Notes under the pieces: generated by a model
What the model was told of the DNA's origin: nothing
The model's database searches: none
The model's input: only the letters and a program-made list of their open reading frames with translations
From: Ureibacillus xyleni
GTDB taxonomy: Bacteria > Bacillota > Bacilli > Bacillales_A > Planococcaceae
Assembly: GCF_900217795.1 (NCBI RefSeq)
Contig: NZ_OBMQ01000011.1
Location: 62,001-126,000 of the forward strand
Direction of reading: 5' to 3'
Length of the DNA: 64,000 nucleotides
Position numbers and translations under genes: made by a program
In this document: positions 38,637 to 48,819 of the stretch, one piece after another
How positions within the stretch are numbered: the first letter of the stretch is position 1
Layout of the letters: every line of letters starts with the position of its first letter

Positions 38637-38666
38637 AAAAAAAGTACAACAGTTCAGTTGTACTTT
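38637..38666. terminator. Terminator between ypjC and the 49-residue ORF
   Basis: AAAGTACAAC (38641-38650) pairs perfectly with GTTGTACTTT (38657-38666). On the minus strand it is followed by TTTTTTTGATG, so it best terminates the small minus-strand gene; ypjC may use it too. Confidence 0.85.
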
Positions 38667-38704
38667 AATTATTTCGAAATAGCCAATGTTGATTTAAAAG
38701 TATA

Positions 38705-38854
38705 CTATTCAATTTTATATCTTTCATATTGAACTTCACCATTGTTAAAATCCATAATATTATTCGTCAAGACAAATGAATAAACTGCAAAAATCACCAA
38801 CATAAGTACGATAAAAAAACCAAACAAGAGCATTTTTGAAAAGCTAATATTCAT
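38705..38854 (-). CDS. Small single-pass membrane protein (49 residues)
   Basis: Begins MNISFSKMLLFGFFIVLML after AAGGGGTGGGGAA, an excellent ribosome-binding site, and ends NGEVQYERYKIE. One hydrophobic helix (about residues 8-31) is followed by a short charged tail. A perfect terminator follows on the same strand. Site, length and hydrophobicity pattern make it a credible gene; I do not recognise the family. Confidence 0.7.
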   Translation of the reverse strand: MNISFSKMLLFGFFIVLMLVIFAVYSFVLTNNIMDFNNGEVQYERYKIE

Positions 38855-39002
38855 TTCCCCACCCCTTGTTAGTGTTATGAATCTGTCAAAAAATTGTTCT
38901 ATTTTTACATCATATTAATTTAAGGCATGACTTAGTATTTATTCGCAATATTTTTTCAGTAATAAGCTACTGTACGATTAAAATTTCAAGCAAAATAAAA
39001 AA

Positions 39003-39029
39003 ACTGACCCGTCTTGGATCAGTTTTTTG
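39003..39029. terminator. Terminator of the zinc peptidase gene
   Basis: ACTGACCC (39003-39010) pairs with GGATCAGT (39016-39023) with one G-U pair. T7 follows on the minus strand. Confidence 0.85.
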
Positions 39030-39041
39030 TTTACGCTTAGT

Positions 39042-39716
39042 TTAATCATCTGAGCTCATATTCGTATAAATTAATATTAAACGTAATAGTTCAAGAACTG
39101 CTACAGCAGCTGCTGCTACATAGGTCATTGCTGCTGCGTTCAATACTTTTTTTGCACTACGCTCTTCATTATTTGAAATAATTCCTAGTTGTACAACTTC
39201 ATTCATCGCCCTCTTAGATGCATCAAACTCTACTGGTAATGTAACAATTTGGAATAATACACCTGCAGCTAAAAGTAAAATTCCTAGTAATAAAAAGCCT
39301 GTACTAGATGCAAAAATTCCTATCAATACAAATATCCATGAAGCATTTGAAGATATATTAGCAACCGGTACTAATTTTGAACGTAAAGTTAAAAATGAAT
39401 ATGCTTCTTTATGTTGGATTGCGTGACCTACTTCGTGTGCTGCCACCGCAGTCCCTGCAATAGAGGAATTATAATAATTCGCTTCAGAAAGTGCAACTGT
39501 TTTCGTTGCTGGATTATAGTGATCAGATAACACGCCTTGTGTTGGTACGACTCTTACGTCAAATAAACCATGTTGATCCAAAATCATACGTGCAACTTGT
39601 GCGCCTGTCATTCCTTTTGCTGCAGCAACATCAGAAAATTTATTATACGTTCTTTTAACTTTGATTTGAGCATAAATCGGTAAAATTAAAATAATCAGAA
39701 AGTAAATTATATACAA
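39042..39716 (-). CDS. Membrane zinc metallopeptidase (YugP-like)
   Basis: A 224-residue membrane protein with helices near residues 1-18, 125-165 and 195-218. The zinc motif HEVGH lies in AAHEVGHAIQH, and a downstream VEFDASKRA supplies the third ligand region of the neutral zinc metallopeptidase 2 family. B. subtilis YugP is the nearest named relative. Substrate unknown. Its site is where B. subtilis has ypjB. Confidence 0.85.
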   Translation of the reverse strand: MYIIYFLIILILPIYAQIKVKRTYNKFSDVAAAKGMTGAQVARMILDQHGLFDVRVVPTQGVLSDHYNPATKTVALSEANYYNSSIAGTAVAAHEVGHAIQHKEAYSFLTLRSKLVPVANISSNASWIFVLIGIFASSTGFLLLGILLLAAGVLFQIVTLPVEFDASKRAMNEVVQLGIISNNEERSAKKVLNAAAMTYVAAAAVAVLELLRLILIYTNMSSDD

Positions 39717-39769
39717 TTTTCTATCTCCCTCTCTTTACTATCTAATATAATAATAATTTTAATGAATAA

Positions 39770-40369
39770 TTAAAGCTTATGCAAATATTCACGCTTATTA
39801 TAAACGGAATAAGCTAGTAAGATGCATGCAATTGATAGCCAAAATGTGAAATAGCCAATGTGATGTGCATATTGCTCAATACTTCGGTATGTTGGCATTT
39901 GACCATAAACATAATCAATAACATCATTATGAAGCGTCCAGATAGCTGCAATGATAATGTGAATAGAACCAAAACGGTATTTTCCAAAATATAATATCGC
40001 TTGAACTGCCATTAAAAAATGAGAGGCAACTAACATCCAGCCTGCTGGTCCTATTGCTCCGTTTTCTACTAATGTCAACAAATTCATAACAACTGCCCAA
40101 AGTCCATATTTCACTAAGGTAATTAAAGCTAATGCTTCTATTAACTTAAAGTTCCTTCCAATAATCCAACCAATTATTGCTATACAGAAAAATAGACTTG
40201 CTGTTGGACTATCTGGTACAAAGATTAAAAACTGTGGTTCTGTTACAGCTAATTGCCATTTATACCAATAATACCCGTAAACAGTCCCGAGGAAGTTTAT
40301 TATGAATAATAGTGTTAAAAAGGATCGGTGCGTTAAAATATACCAAGCTTGAGCCAGAAAAGACATCAT
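39770..40369 (-). CDS. ypjA: YpjA-like DUF1405 membrane protein
   Basis: About six membrane helices in 199 residues. AAAGGAG lies 8 nt before the ATG at 40369; the frame opens 57 nt earlier without a site. The segment GTVYGYYWYKWQL and position after qcrC match YpjA of Bacillales. Function unknown. Confidence 0.8.
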   Translation of the reverse strand: MMSFLAQAWYILTHRSFLTLLFIINFLGTVYGYYWYKWQLAVTEPQFLIFVPDSPTASLFFCIAIIGWIIGRNFKLIEALALITLVKYGLWAVVMNLLTLVENGAIGPAGWMLVASHFLMAVQAILYFGKYRFGSIHIIIAAIWTLHNDVIDYVYGQMPTYRSIEQYAHHIGYFTFWLSIACILLAYSVYNKREYLHKL

Positions 40370-40465
40370 ACTGTTTACTCCTTTAAAAAATAAAGTTTTA
40401 TGTATTATGTTGGATTTAAATAGCATATGTAATAAGAAGAGAAAAATTCTTAAAAGAATAGAAGA

Positions 40466-40493
40466 GAGCCAGTTTCCCGACTCTCTTTTTTTA
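40466..40493 (-). terminator. Terminator of the qcr operon
   Basis: AGAGAG...CTCTCT with an imperfect upper stem, 9 nt after the qcrC stop. The T tail on the minus strand is interrupted (TCTATTCTTTT). Confidence 0.6.
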
Positions 40494-40501
40494 AGTATAG
40501 A

Positions 40502-41299
40502 TTATTCTTTTTCTTTTAAGCCTGCAATAAATTCAGCTAAAATTTGAAGTTCTTCATCTGTACCATCAAAGGCACCAGCTGGCATTGCTCCTCGACCATT
40601 TTTAACGACTTCTGCAACCTCTTCTGCAGTTAATTCGTTACCTAATAACATAGGAGCACCTGTACCACCTGCTAGGTCACCACCGTGACAGCCGATACAT
40701 GAAGCTTGTGATTGATAAATTTCATAACCAGGTGATGTTTCATCAACTTCAACGTCTGGTAATAAACCTAAATCTTTGTCAGTAATAACACCTTGTGCTT
40801 TTGTAGCTTCCCAATCATGGTGAGCTACAGATTCCCAAGTTAAGTAAACCATTGAAGCAACTGCTAATAACATAAATGCAGTTGGTAATGGACGTTTAGA
40901 TGGACGACGCTCTGGTCCTTTATCTAAGAATGGCATAAGAGCTAATGCACCAACCGCTAAACCTGGAATGATAATAGCACCAATTACGTTATATGGACCT
41001 GATGCATAAGTGTATTTTAATAATTGGTACATGAATAAGAAGTACCAGTCTGGTAATGGAATATATGAAGCATTTGTTGGATCTGCCGGACCTTCAAGTG
41101 GTGAAGGATGAGCGACAGTTAATAATAAATATCCAATTAAGAAAACTGCACCAACCATCCATTCTTTAAGTAAGAAATCCGGCCAGAAAGCTTCTGTTTT
41201 ACCTGGATACTCGGAATAATCTTTCGGTATATTCGGCATACGATCATTTAATTTAACGCGCGAATCACCTACAAATTTCATCCCTTTTCCGCGATGCAT
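40502..41299 (-). CDS. qcrC: Menaquinol:cytochrome c reductase cytochrome b/c subunit
   Basis: The bc-complex subunit that fuses the C-terminal cytochrome b helices to a cytochrome c domain. MHRGKGMKFVGDSR at the start and three membrane helices (about 55-75, 115-135, 150-170) precede the haem c site CIGCH near residue 200; the distal Met is probably in GAMPAG. At 265 residues it is slightly longer than in B. subtilis. Last gene of qcrA-qcrB-qcrC. Confidence 0.95.
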   Translation of the reverse strand: MHRGKGMKFVGDSRVKLNDRMPNIPKDYSEYPGKTEAFWPDFLLKEWMVGAVFLIGYLLLTVAHPSPLEGPADPTNASYIPLPDWYFLFMYQLLKYTYASGPYNVIGAIIIPGLAVGALALMPFLDKGPERRPSKRPLPTAFMLLAVASMVYLTWESVAHHDWEATKAQGVITDKDLGLLPDVEVDETSPGYEIYQSQASCIGCHGGDLAGGTGAPMLLGNELTAEEVAEVVKNGRGAMPAGAFDGTDEELQILAEFIAGLKEKE

Positions 41300-41339
41300 A
41301 GTGTCCCCTCCTTTAATAAATCATAAAAAACACGCTAAA

Positions 41340-42014
41340 TCATAGCGGTCCTGAAATACCTTGACGACGAATCATAATAAAGTGTGCTGCAAGTAATGCG
41401 AATAACACTGCAGGTAAGAAGAATACATGAATTGCGAAGAAACGTGTTAACGTTTGAGCACCTAAGATCGTAGCATCACCAGCAAGTAAAATTTTAATTA
41501 ACTCACCGATAAATGGTACAGAAGCCGCAATTTGAATACCTACTTTTGTAGCGAATACCGCTTTCATGTCCCAAGGAAGTAAATATCCTGTGAAACCTAA
41601 ACCTAACATTACACAAAAGATCCCAACGCCTACAATCCAGTTTAACTCACGTGGTTTTTTATAAGAACCAGTGAAGAATACACGAAGCGTATGTAAGAAC
41701 ATCATTACGATAACCAATGAAGCTCCCCAGTGGTGCATACCACGAACGATTTCACCGAAAGCTACTTCGTTTTGTAAATAATAAACTGATTTCCATGCAT
41801 TCACTACGTCTGGCACGTAATACATTGTTAAGAACATACCTGATAAAATCTGAATTACTGTAATAAAGAATGTTAAACCGCCGAAACAGTAAACGAATGC
41901 TGAAAAGTGATGTGCAGGGTTAACGTGCTCTGGCACTTCGTGGTCGGCAATATCACGCCAAATTGGTGTGATATCTAATCGTTCATCGACCCAATCATAA
42001 ATTTTATTTAGCAC
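41340..42014 (-). CDS. qcrB: Menaquinol:cytochrome c reductase cytochrome b subunit
   Basis: A cytochrome b6-type protein of 224 residues with four membrane helices. Haem-ligand histidines lie in RGMHHWGASLVIVMMFLH and RFFAIHVFFLP. It accepts electrons from menaquinol, whose synthesis genes hepS/menG/hepT lie 12 kb away. Confidence 0.96.
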   Translation of the reverse strand: MLNKIYDWVDERLDITPIWRDIADHEVPEHVNPAHHFSAFVYCFGGLTFFITVIQILSGMFLTMYYVPDVVNAWKSVYYLQNEVAFGEIVRGMHHWGASLVIVMMFLHTLRVFFTGSYKKPRELNWIVGVGIFCVMLGLGFTGYLLPWDMKAVFATKVGIQIAASVPFIGELIKILLAGDATILGAQTLTRFFAIHVFFLPAVLFALLAAHFIMIRRQGISGPL

Positions 42015-42035
42015 AATTGTCTACCCCCTAACTTA

Positions 42036-42539
42036 TTAAACTAAAGTATTTGGTATTTTTTTCCCAAGCATTAAAAAGCCATCTTTTTCTGATACTTCAT
42101 ACTCATCTAGTGGACCGAGTGGTGGTGTACCTGCTACGTTTTTACCAGATTTCTCATATCGACCAGCATGACATGCACAGAAGAATTGGTTTGGGTGTGC
42201 AGAATCCCCCTCCCAGTTAACAGTACAACCTAAATGCTTACATACTGGTGAAAGAGCGATTACAGTATCACCATCTCTATAAACCCATGCAGCCTCAGTT
42301 ACATCAGATTTGTACCAAGCATCAACTTGTTCAAATGTAAAGTCTACTTTAACAGGTACATCCGTAATCTCATCAATTTTTTGGCTAGTTTGGATAAATT
42401 GTCCTTCTGCTTTAGTTTGTAAAGCTGGGTCAATCGCAAAACGAACCATTGGCATTAACATACCAGCCGCCATAAATCCACCAACACCAGTTAAAGTGTA
42501 GTTTAGAAATTGACGTCTTGAAACTCGATTGTTACTCAT
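42036..42539 (-). CDS. qcrA: Rieske iron-sulfur subunit of the bc complex
   Basis: A 167-residue membrane-anchored protein. RRQFLNYTLTGVGGF is a twin-arginine signal-anchor, and CKHLGC plus CACHAGRY bind the [2Fe-2S] cluster. First gene of the qcr operon. Confidence 0.96.
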   Translation of the reverse strand: MSNNRVSRRQFLNYTLTGVGGFMAAGMLMPMVRFAIDPALQTKAEGQFIQTSQKIDEITDVPVKVDFTFEQVDAWYKSDVTEAAWVYRDGDTVIALSPVCKHLGCTVNWEGDSAHPNQFFCACHAGRYEKSGKNVAGTPPLGPLDEYEVSEKDGFLMLGKKIPNTLV

Positions 42540-42695
42540 TCTTTTCCCCCCTCTAACTAAAAGGTCAGTCCAACGGACATACTTTTACAAATAGTAATTA
42601 CTAGGACATATCTATGATATATCAATAAAATAGGTTGGTCAATATTGCATTGTTATTGATTGGACAAGTTTGTGAACATTTCATGAAACAATCTT

Positions 42696-43145
42696 CTAAC
42701 TCTGAGACCATTTGGAAGAAAGGATCGGAATAACCTGTTTTAATTGATCTTCTAAGACCGTTTTCCTCACATCTTTATCCATCGATTCTAATGGAATCGC
42801 AGGTAACCAAATTACTTCTATTTGGTCCTGTAAGCTTGTCCAAGAATGGTCGCACGTAACAAAGATAACATGTTTAAAACCTGCTTTATGCAACTCTTCT
42901 TTTAATAGAGGGACAAATAGCCCGCTTTTTGTTTGTTCCGTATACGAGAACGGTGGGACAAGCATTAATCTACCTTTAAATTGTTGCTCAATAAATGAAG
43001 TTAGGGACATAAGGTATTCTGCTGCTGAACTGCTTTGTTTGATAGATTGTTCATCAAAATTTAAAGATAATAAGGGAACTATTGCGGTATCGATAAACTC
43101 CTTTTGTGCTTCAAATTGTTGTACATCCTTTACATTAAAATACAT
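42696..43145 (-). CDS. ypiF: YpiF-like DUF2487 protein
   Basis: A 149-residue cytosolic protein starting MYFNVKDVQQFEAQKEFIDTA, a DUF2487 hallmark. LVPPFSY and VTCDHSW are further conserved pieces. Placed between ypiB and qcrA as in B. subtilis. Function unknown. Confidence 0.82.
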   Translation of the reverse strand: MYFNVKDVQQFEAQKEFIDTAIVPLLSLNFDEQSIKQSSSAAEYLMSLTSFIEQQFKGRLMLVPPFSYTEQTKSGLFVPLLKEELHKAGFKHVIFVTCDHSWTSLQDQIEVIWLPAIPLESMDKDVRKTVLEDQLKQVIPILSSKWSQS

Positions 43146-43299
43146 TCTTTTACCTCCATTTACATCAATATTTACTATTCCAATGAAAATTAGTTTTTAA
43201 ACTAGTTAATTGGATTCATCTAACACTATGTATTTACAAAAATTTCTTGCCCCTACTCTAGCATAACATACAAAATTAGACATTTGTATGGATTCTAAA

Positions 43300-43342
43300 A
43301 AAATAACCTCATTTCAGTCGAATAGTTCGACTGAAACGAGGC
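43300..43342 (-). terminator. Terminator of ypiA-ypiB
   Basis: CCTCaTTTCAGTCGAA pairs with TTCGACTGAAAcGAGG (one mismatch) across 3 nt. TTATTTTTTT follows on the minus strand. Confidence 0.92.
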
Positions 43343-43899
43343 TATAAGTTTTGGGATGTTTGTTTTAATGCTTGAAGTAAGTCGGATAGCTGATAAAATC
43401 TTTCTTTATCACCTTGGTCTAATGCTTCATCGATTTCTTTTAGCAATTTTTCTTTTTGGAAAGCTAATAAGCTATTATTTAACATTTCCTCTGCAACTAA
43501 ACGATCTTTTTCGTTAATATGAAGATATTTCGGCATGTATGGGTTTTCTTCTAACACTGCTAAATATTGTTGACTTGGTGGTATATTAGGAAAGTTCAGT
43601 TGAATATACATACTTTCATTTGGGTGTAATCGTAAATCATGAAATGACTTTTCAGCGTCGCTAGTCATGATATTGCCTTTATAGAATCTAAATGGAACAC
43701 CACTAGAGTCTACCGATGACATAACAATCGCGCGTGGACAATAATGTGCTTCTTCAACGAAATGAATATTTTCAAGTAAATTATCATTGCTCAATAAATA
43801 ATTTAATATCCACACACATTCTCGCCTTTTTAATTGGAAATTTTTTAGAAACCAACGAACAAAAGTCTTTTTGTCAAGAATCGGAACGGAAGAAGTCAT
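43342..43899 (-). CDS. ypiB: YpiB/ReoY family protein (UPF0302)
   Basis: A 185-residue cytosolic helical protein. [25 protein letters not shown] and [15 protein letters not shown] are family segments. In Listeria the homologue ReoY is needed for ClpCP-dependent turnover of the wall enzyme MurA; the same job here is inference. It follows the TPR gene ypiA by 16 nt. Confidence 0.85.
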   Translation of the reverse strand: MTSSVPILDKKTFVRWFLKNFQLKRRECVWILNYLLSNDNLLENIHFVEEAHYCPRAIVMSSVDSSGVPFRFYKGNIMTSDAEKSFHDLRLHPNESMYIQLNFPNIPPSQQYLAVLEENPYMPKYLHINEKDRLVAEEMLNNSLLAFQKEKLLKEIDEALDQGDKERFYQLSDLLQALKQTSQNL

Positions 43900-43915
43900 T
43901 TAGCTATCCCTCCTT

Positions 43916-45172
43916 TTATTCAAGAGTATAAAGCAAATCTAACCACTGTTGATCGGTAGGCTGTAACGTAATCAATTGTTCAACGATACTCCGTGCTTCA
44001 TGTCGTTTTCCGTCTTCTATCAAGAAATAACAATATTTACTTAAAAACGACGGATCCTCTTTAAATTCATTATATGCTTGCTTGTAAATTTCGTATGCGC
44101 GCAACATATTTTCTTCTTTGTGATATGCATCTGCAACTAATGGGTATAAAGCACTCCAATCAAAATCTTCACCTTTTAAACTTTCATGTAGTTCAATTAC
44201 ATCATCATAACGCTCTTCATTAGCATATATCGACATTAATACAATTAACGCTTCCATATACTCAGGATCTAAAGCAATTGCCTGTTGTAAATGGTCTATC
44301 GCATCATTTAATAACCCATTTTTAAGGGCGATTTTACCTGCAAATAAATAAAACGATTTTTCATATTCGTCGCGTTTAATACCTTCTTGTATAACTTTAT
44401 ACGCATTTTTATTATCTTCTAACATTGCATAACTTTCAGCCAGTAATAAATACCCACTGAAATAATCTGGATCTAACTCCTTTAAATCTTCTAATTGTTT
44501 AATAGCAAGTTCAAATTTTTCGGATTGGAACGCTGAATAGGCAGAACCGAATAATAAATCGGGAGTTACTGTTTCTTCAAGTGCTTCCATATAATAATCT
44601 AATGCAGTTTCATAATTTCCACCGGCGCGGTACACTTCTGCTAACCGAGTTGCTAATGTTACACCTGCAATCGATTTTTCTTTTCCGTGTAAATCTTCAT
44701 AAATACGAACCGCTTCAGCAAAACGACCCGTTTCAAATAAAAGTTCTGCTTTTGCAAACTGTAATAACGGCTCGTTAGGTAAAATTTCTAATGCCTCATT
44801 AATTCGTTGTTCAGCAACTTCGTATAGTCCTTGCATTTGATAATAGTCTGCAAGTAAAAGTAGGCTTTGCGGATATTCTGGTGCTTCTGAATCTACCTCC
44901 ATTAATAGACTTAAAGCCTCGTCTTCTTCACCTAATTCAATTAATACGGAAGCTCGGTCTATTGATAACTGCACATTATCCGGAAATAAAAATTGTAAAT
45001 GTTCAAATACACGATCTGCCTCATTCAGGTAGCCATAATGCATAAATAAATCTGCAAATTCATATTGAACTTCTGGTTCTTCGTTCATTAAAAAGTACTC
45101 TAAAGAACTATTTATTTGTTGTAAATCACCATTTTGAATAGCTTGTAACATTTTAGTCGTTGTATTTGTCAA
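43916..45172 (-). CDS. ypiA: TPR-repeat protein YpiA
   Basis: 418 residues made of about ten to eleven tetratricopeptide repeats (for example VAEQRINEALEILPNEPLLQFAKAELLFETGRFAEAVRIY). It is cytosolic with no signal peptide. Conserved upstream of ypiB, so it may be a scaffold for that regulatory protein. Confidence 0.85.
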   Translation of the reverse strand: MTNTTTKMLQAIQNGDLQQINSSLEYFLMNEEPEVQYEFADLFMHYGYLNEADRVFEHLQFLFPDNVQLSIDRASVLIELGEEDEALSLLMEVDSEAPEYPQSLLLLADYYQMQGLYEVAEQRINEALEILPNEPLLQFAKAELLFETGRFAEAVRIYEDLHGKEKSIAGVTLATRLAEVYRAGGNYETALDYYMEALEETVTPDLLFGSAYSAFQSEKFELAIKQLEDLKELDPDYFSGYLLLAESYAMLEDNKNAYKVIQEGIKRDEYEKSFYLFAGKIALKNGLLNDAIDHLQQAIALDPEYMEALIVLMSIYANEERYDDVIELHESLKGEDFDWSALYPLVADAYHKEENMLRAYEIYKQAYNEFKEDPSFLSKYCYFLIEDGKRHEARSIVEQLITLQPTDQQWLDLLYTLE

Positions 45173-45233
45173 AATCGTTCACCTTTTTTCATTTAGTAAT
45201 TATATGCTACATGACGAAAACTTAAGAAACAAG

Positions 45234-45264
45234 AAAAAGGCCCTGCCATAGAAAGGCAAAGACC
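45234..45264 (-). terminator. Terminator of the aro cluster
   Basis: On the minus strand GGTCTTTGCC pairs with GGCAGGGCC (G-U pairs), followed by TTTTTC, 18 nt after the aroA stop. Confidence 0.75.
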
Positions 45265-45281
45265 AAATTTTTTACAGAGTA

Positions 45282-46577
45282 TTATTTATTTAAAAGGCTA
45301 TTTACATGTTCAAAAAACGTTGGATAAGAAACTGCAATACAATCTGTGTCATCAATCTCAATAGGTGAACTTGAAAGTAACGCTGCAATTGCACCCATCA
45401 TGCCAATGCGATGATCTCCATATGATTGTAACTTGGCGCCATGGAGTTTTGTTGGTCCATGAATCACCATGCCATCATCGGTTGCCTCAATATTAGCACC
45501 TAATTTTTTTAATTCATTGACAACTGCTGTAATACGGTCTGTTTCTTTTACTTTTAACTCTTGTGCATCACGAATAATGGTTGTTCCTTCCGCTTGTGTA
45601 GCTAATAACGCTAATATTGGAATTTCATCTATTAAACGTGGAATAATATCGCCTTCAATAATTGTCCCTGTAAGGTTGGAAGTTTGTATTGTAATGGTTG
45701 CAGTTGGTTCTGCTGCCGTTTCATCTTCTACTTCAACCTTCATTGTTGCACCCATGTATTCAAGAACTTCGATAATTCCTGCACGAGTTGGATTAATACC
45801 AACGTTTTTCATGACAATGTTACTATTAGGTACGATTGCCCCGGCAACTAAAAAGAACGCTGCAGATGAAATATCTCCTGGTACATTGACGTGGGTTGCT
45901 TGTAATTGTTGCCCACCTTCAAAGGATACAACTCCATTTTCCACAGTTACTTGTGCACCGAATTGACGTAACATTCGTTCAGTATGGTCACGTGATACTT
46001 CCTTTTCTCGAACAATCGTTGTTCCTTCTGCACGTAAACCAGCAAGAAGAATTGCAGATTTCACTTGTGCACTTGCAACAGGCATCGTATAATCAATCGC
46101 TTTTAATTGGGTACCTTGGATAGCTAACGGAGTAAATTGACCATTCTCCCTACCTGCAATTTTTGCACCCATTAATCGAAGTGGATCTGCTACACGACGC
46201 ATCGGACGTTTTGCGATGGAAGCATCTCCAGTCAACACCGTATGTAATGTAGTACCAGACAAAATTCCTAACATTAATCTTGTAGTAGTACCGGAATTGC
46301 CAGTATATAATACTTCTTTTGGTTCTTGCCAGTGATCAATGCCATCACTTTGAATCGTAACATTAGTACCTTCTACTTTAATATCTACTCCTAGTTTACG
46401 AAAACAATCAATTGTACTTAAACAATCTTCTCCAAGTAGAAATCCGCTTACTGTCGTTTCCCCTTTTGCAATGGCTCCGAACATAATCGAACGATGGGAA
46501 ATTGACTTATCTCCAGGAACTATAATCGTTCCGTTTAATGTTGGGTTTGTAAAGTCTAATATTTTTGTAGAAGACAT
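45282..46577 (-). CDS. aroA: 5-enolpyruvylshikimate-3-phosphate synthase
   Basis: Condenses shikimate-3-phosphate with PEP (called aroE in B. subtilis). It has [54 protein letters not shown] and [17 protein letters not shown] is compatible with a class II (glyphosate-insensitive) enzyme, though class cannot be settled by eye. At 431 residues it is full length. Confidence 0.96.
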   Translation of the reverse strand: MSSTKILDFTNPTLNGTIIVPGDKSISHRSIMFGAIAKGETTVSGFLLGEDCLSTIDCFRKLGVDIKVEGTNVTIQSDGIDHWQEPKEVLYTGNSGTTTRLMLGILSGTTLHTVLTGDASIAKRPMRRVADPLRLMGAKIAGRENGQFTPLAIQGTQLKAIDYTMPVASAQVKSAILLAGLRAEGTTIVREKEVSRDHTERMLRQFGAQVTVENGVVSFEGGQQLQATHVNVPGDISSAAFFLVAGAIVPNSNIVMKNVGINPTRAGIIEVLEYMGATMKVEVEDETAAEPTATITIQTSNLTGTIIEGDIIPRLIDEIPILALLATQAEGTTIIRDAQELKVKETDRITAVVNELKKLGANIEATDDGMVIHGPTKLHGAKLQSYGDHRIGMMGAIAALLSSSPIEIDDTDCIAVSYPTFFEHVNSLLNK

Positions 46578-46597
46578 TTAAGTACCCCTTTCCGTAA

Positions 46598-47695
46598 TTA
46601 AGATGCAAACATCTCAAAATTTGTTCTTTTACTAATACATTTCTCCGCTTTTTCACGGTCTTCAGCTGTTTGGAAACTTATAACTAAAATACCAAAAATG
46701 TCTTCACGTGCTTCAACTACACGAAGATTCGTAATACTAATATGCTCTTCTGCTAAATATCCTGTCACTTCAGAAATAACCCCTGGGTAGTCTGGAATAT
46801 CAACATACAAATCGTAAGTTGTATAGAAAGCACCTGTTGTAATTGGAAGATCATCTCGTACCTTTTTAGCTACTGCAAAATATTGTTCAATCGAATCTTG
46901 TTCATTGCTTAAAAGGATGTTTTTCACACGGTCCATTTCATTTAACCATAAATCTAGTTGGTTAATTAGTTCTTGACGGTTTTGTAATACTATATCTTTC
47001 CACATGAGCGGGTTTGAAGATGCAATACGTGTAATATCACGGAAACCCCCAGCTGCTAAAAGTGTTGTCATTGGATAATGTTTTTGTTCAGTATCTAATT
47101 GATGAACAAGTGATGCTGCCACAATATGTGGAAAATGGCTAACGACAGCCGTCATATGATCGTGGTCATTTGCATCAACTTTCACAATTTTAGCTAACGT
47201 ATATTTTAAGAGTTGTTCGAGTTCACGAACTTTTTCCTCATCTTCGTTTTCTAACGGTGTTAACATGTAATAGGCATTTTCAAATAGGTGAGGTTTTGCT
47301 GCTTTTACCCCGCTTTTATGTGAACCTGCCATCGGGTGCCCCCCAATAAATGTAATACCACATTCACGGAGTTCTGCACCTTTAGCCATGATGAGACCTT
47401 TTGTGCTTCCAGTATCTGTCACAATGACATTCTTTTTTAATGGCCATTGTTTTAGTTCGTCCAGCCATTGTAATGTTGCATTTACAGGTGTCCCAAAGAT
47501 GATAATGTCGGCCTTTCTTGCCCCTTCAATAATATCTTCAACAACTTCATTTACAATATTTAAAGTTTTTGCTAGTTCACGGGTTTGATGATTCGCATCA
47601 TACCCGTAAACTTTTGTGTGAGGGGCCTTTTGACAAGAAAGTGCAATAGAGCCCCCAATTAAACCTAAACCAATGACAAAGACATTCTGTGTCAT
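46598..47695 (-). CDS. tyrA: Prephenate dehydrogenase with ACT domain
   Basis: Oxidises prephenate to 4-hydroxyphenylpyruvate for tyrosine. VIGLGLIGGSIALS binds NAD; GGHPMAGSHKSG and VVSHFPHIVAASLV are catalytic segments. The C-terminal 70 residues (LYVDIPDYPGVISEVTGYLAEE) form an ACT domain for feedback control by tyrosine. 365 residues. The start overlaps hisC by 4 bp. Confidence 0.95.
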   Translation of the reverse strand: MTQNVFVIGLGLIGGSIALSCQKAPHTKVYGYDANHQTRELAKTLNIVNEVVEDIIEGARKADIIIFGTPVNATLQWLDELKQWPLKKNVIVTDTGSTKGLIMAKGAELRECGITFIGGHPMAGSHKSGVKAAKPHLFENAYYMLTPLENEDEEKVRELEQLLKYTLAKIVKVDANDHDHMTAVVSHFPHIVAASLVHQLDTEQKHYPMTTLLAAGGFRDITRIASSNPLMWKDIVLQNRQELINQLDLWLNEMDRVKNILLSNEQDSIEQYFAVAKKVRDDLPITTGAFYTTYDLYVDIPDYPGVISEVTGYLAEEHISITNLRVVEAREDIFGILVISFQTAEDREKAEKCISKRTNFEMFAS

Positions 47696-48795
47696 GCAAA
47701 AACTCCCTGTTCAGTTAACACTTCTTCAAGTAAAGATAAAAACTTGCTATTTTGTTCTTCTGTGCCAAATGTTACACGGATATATCCAGGAGTACCTAGC
47801 GCGTTTCCACTACGGATAATAAATCCACGTTTCATCATTTCTTGGAACACAACATCACTATCTGCTTTTACTTCAAATAAGATAAAGTTTGTTTGTGAAG
47901 GGTAGTAGTTTAAACCATGTTTATTACAAAACTCAACGAATTGGTTTTTGCCGATTTCATTTTTATCGCGGCATTCTTGAATGAACTCTTGATCTTCAAG
48001 GGCAACAATCGCCACTTTTTGGCTTAGTACTGTATTGTTAAATGGTCCACGAACTGGATCAAGTTTCGCAATCACATCTTCCTGTGCATAGGCATAGCCA
48101 ACTCGGAAAGATGCTAAACCATAAGCTTTAGAGAACGTACGCATAATAATAACATTTGGATACTCACTTACATAGTGCAATGTATCCTTGAATTCTGGTG
48201 CATTGATATATTCAAAATAAGCTTCATCTAGAACGACTAGCACCTCAGATGGAACTTGCTTTAAGAAATTTTGTAATTCATCGTCACTTACGATTGTTCC
48301 TGTAGGATTGTTTGGATTACATACCCATACAATAGAAGTATTTTCATCAATTGCTTCAAGCATTGCTTGCAGGTCATGTTTCCCATCTTTTGTTGGAACT
48401 TTTCGTACTTCTGCTCCTTCAATTACAGCGTTATGGCTATATTGGGAAAACGATGGGTCTGCCATTACTGTATTAACACCAGGGTAAAGCAACGCACGCG
48501 TTACAATTGCGATTAAATCGTCAGAACCATTACCGAATAAAAGTTCTGTCTCTTTTACACCAAGATGTTTTGCTACTGCTGTACGTAAGCTTTGAGCATA
48601 ACCATCAGGGTAAATAGCATGATTTGTTGAATCTTTTTCTAAAAATGCTTTTACTTTAGGAGAAAAACCATATGGATTTTCATTAGATGCTAATTTTACT
48701 ACTTCGTCTAAACCAAATTCTTTTTTTACTTCTTCAATTGGCTTACCTGGCTGATATGCTTTCATGCCATAAATTTGTTGTTTCCATTTCATCAT
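47692..48795 (-). CDS. hisC: Histidinol-phosphate / aromatic aminotransferase
   Basis: A PLP enzyme serving histidine and, in Bacillus, tyrosine/phenylalanine synthesis. KLASNENPYGFSP, WVCNPNNPTGTIV, VVLDEAYFEY and RTFSKAYGLASFRVGY (PLP lysine) are clear. 367 residues. It directly follows aroH (24 nt), where B. subtilis has the whole trp operon in between. Confidence 0.94.
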   Translation of the reverse strand: MMKWKQQIYGMKAYQPGKPIEEVKKEFGLDEVVKLASNENPYGFSPKVKAFLEKDSTNHAIYPDGYAQSLRTAVAKHLGVKETELLFGNGSDDLIAIVTRALLYPGVNTVMADPSFSQYSHNAVIEGAEVRKVPTKDGKHDLQAMLEAIDENTSIVWVCNPNNPTGTIVSDDELQNFLKQVPSEVLVVLDEAYFEYINAPEFKDTLHYVSEYPNVIIMRTFSKAYGLASFRVGYAYAQEDVIAKLDPVRGPFNNTVLSQKVAIVALEDQEFIQECRDKNEIGKNQFVEFCNKHGLNYYPSQTNFILFEVKADSDVVFQEMMKRGFIIRSGNALGTPGYIRVTFGTEEQNSKFLSLLEEVLTEQGVFA

Positions 48796-48819
48796 AATCT
48801 TCTCCTCCTAAACTGATTC

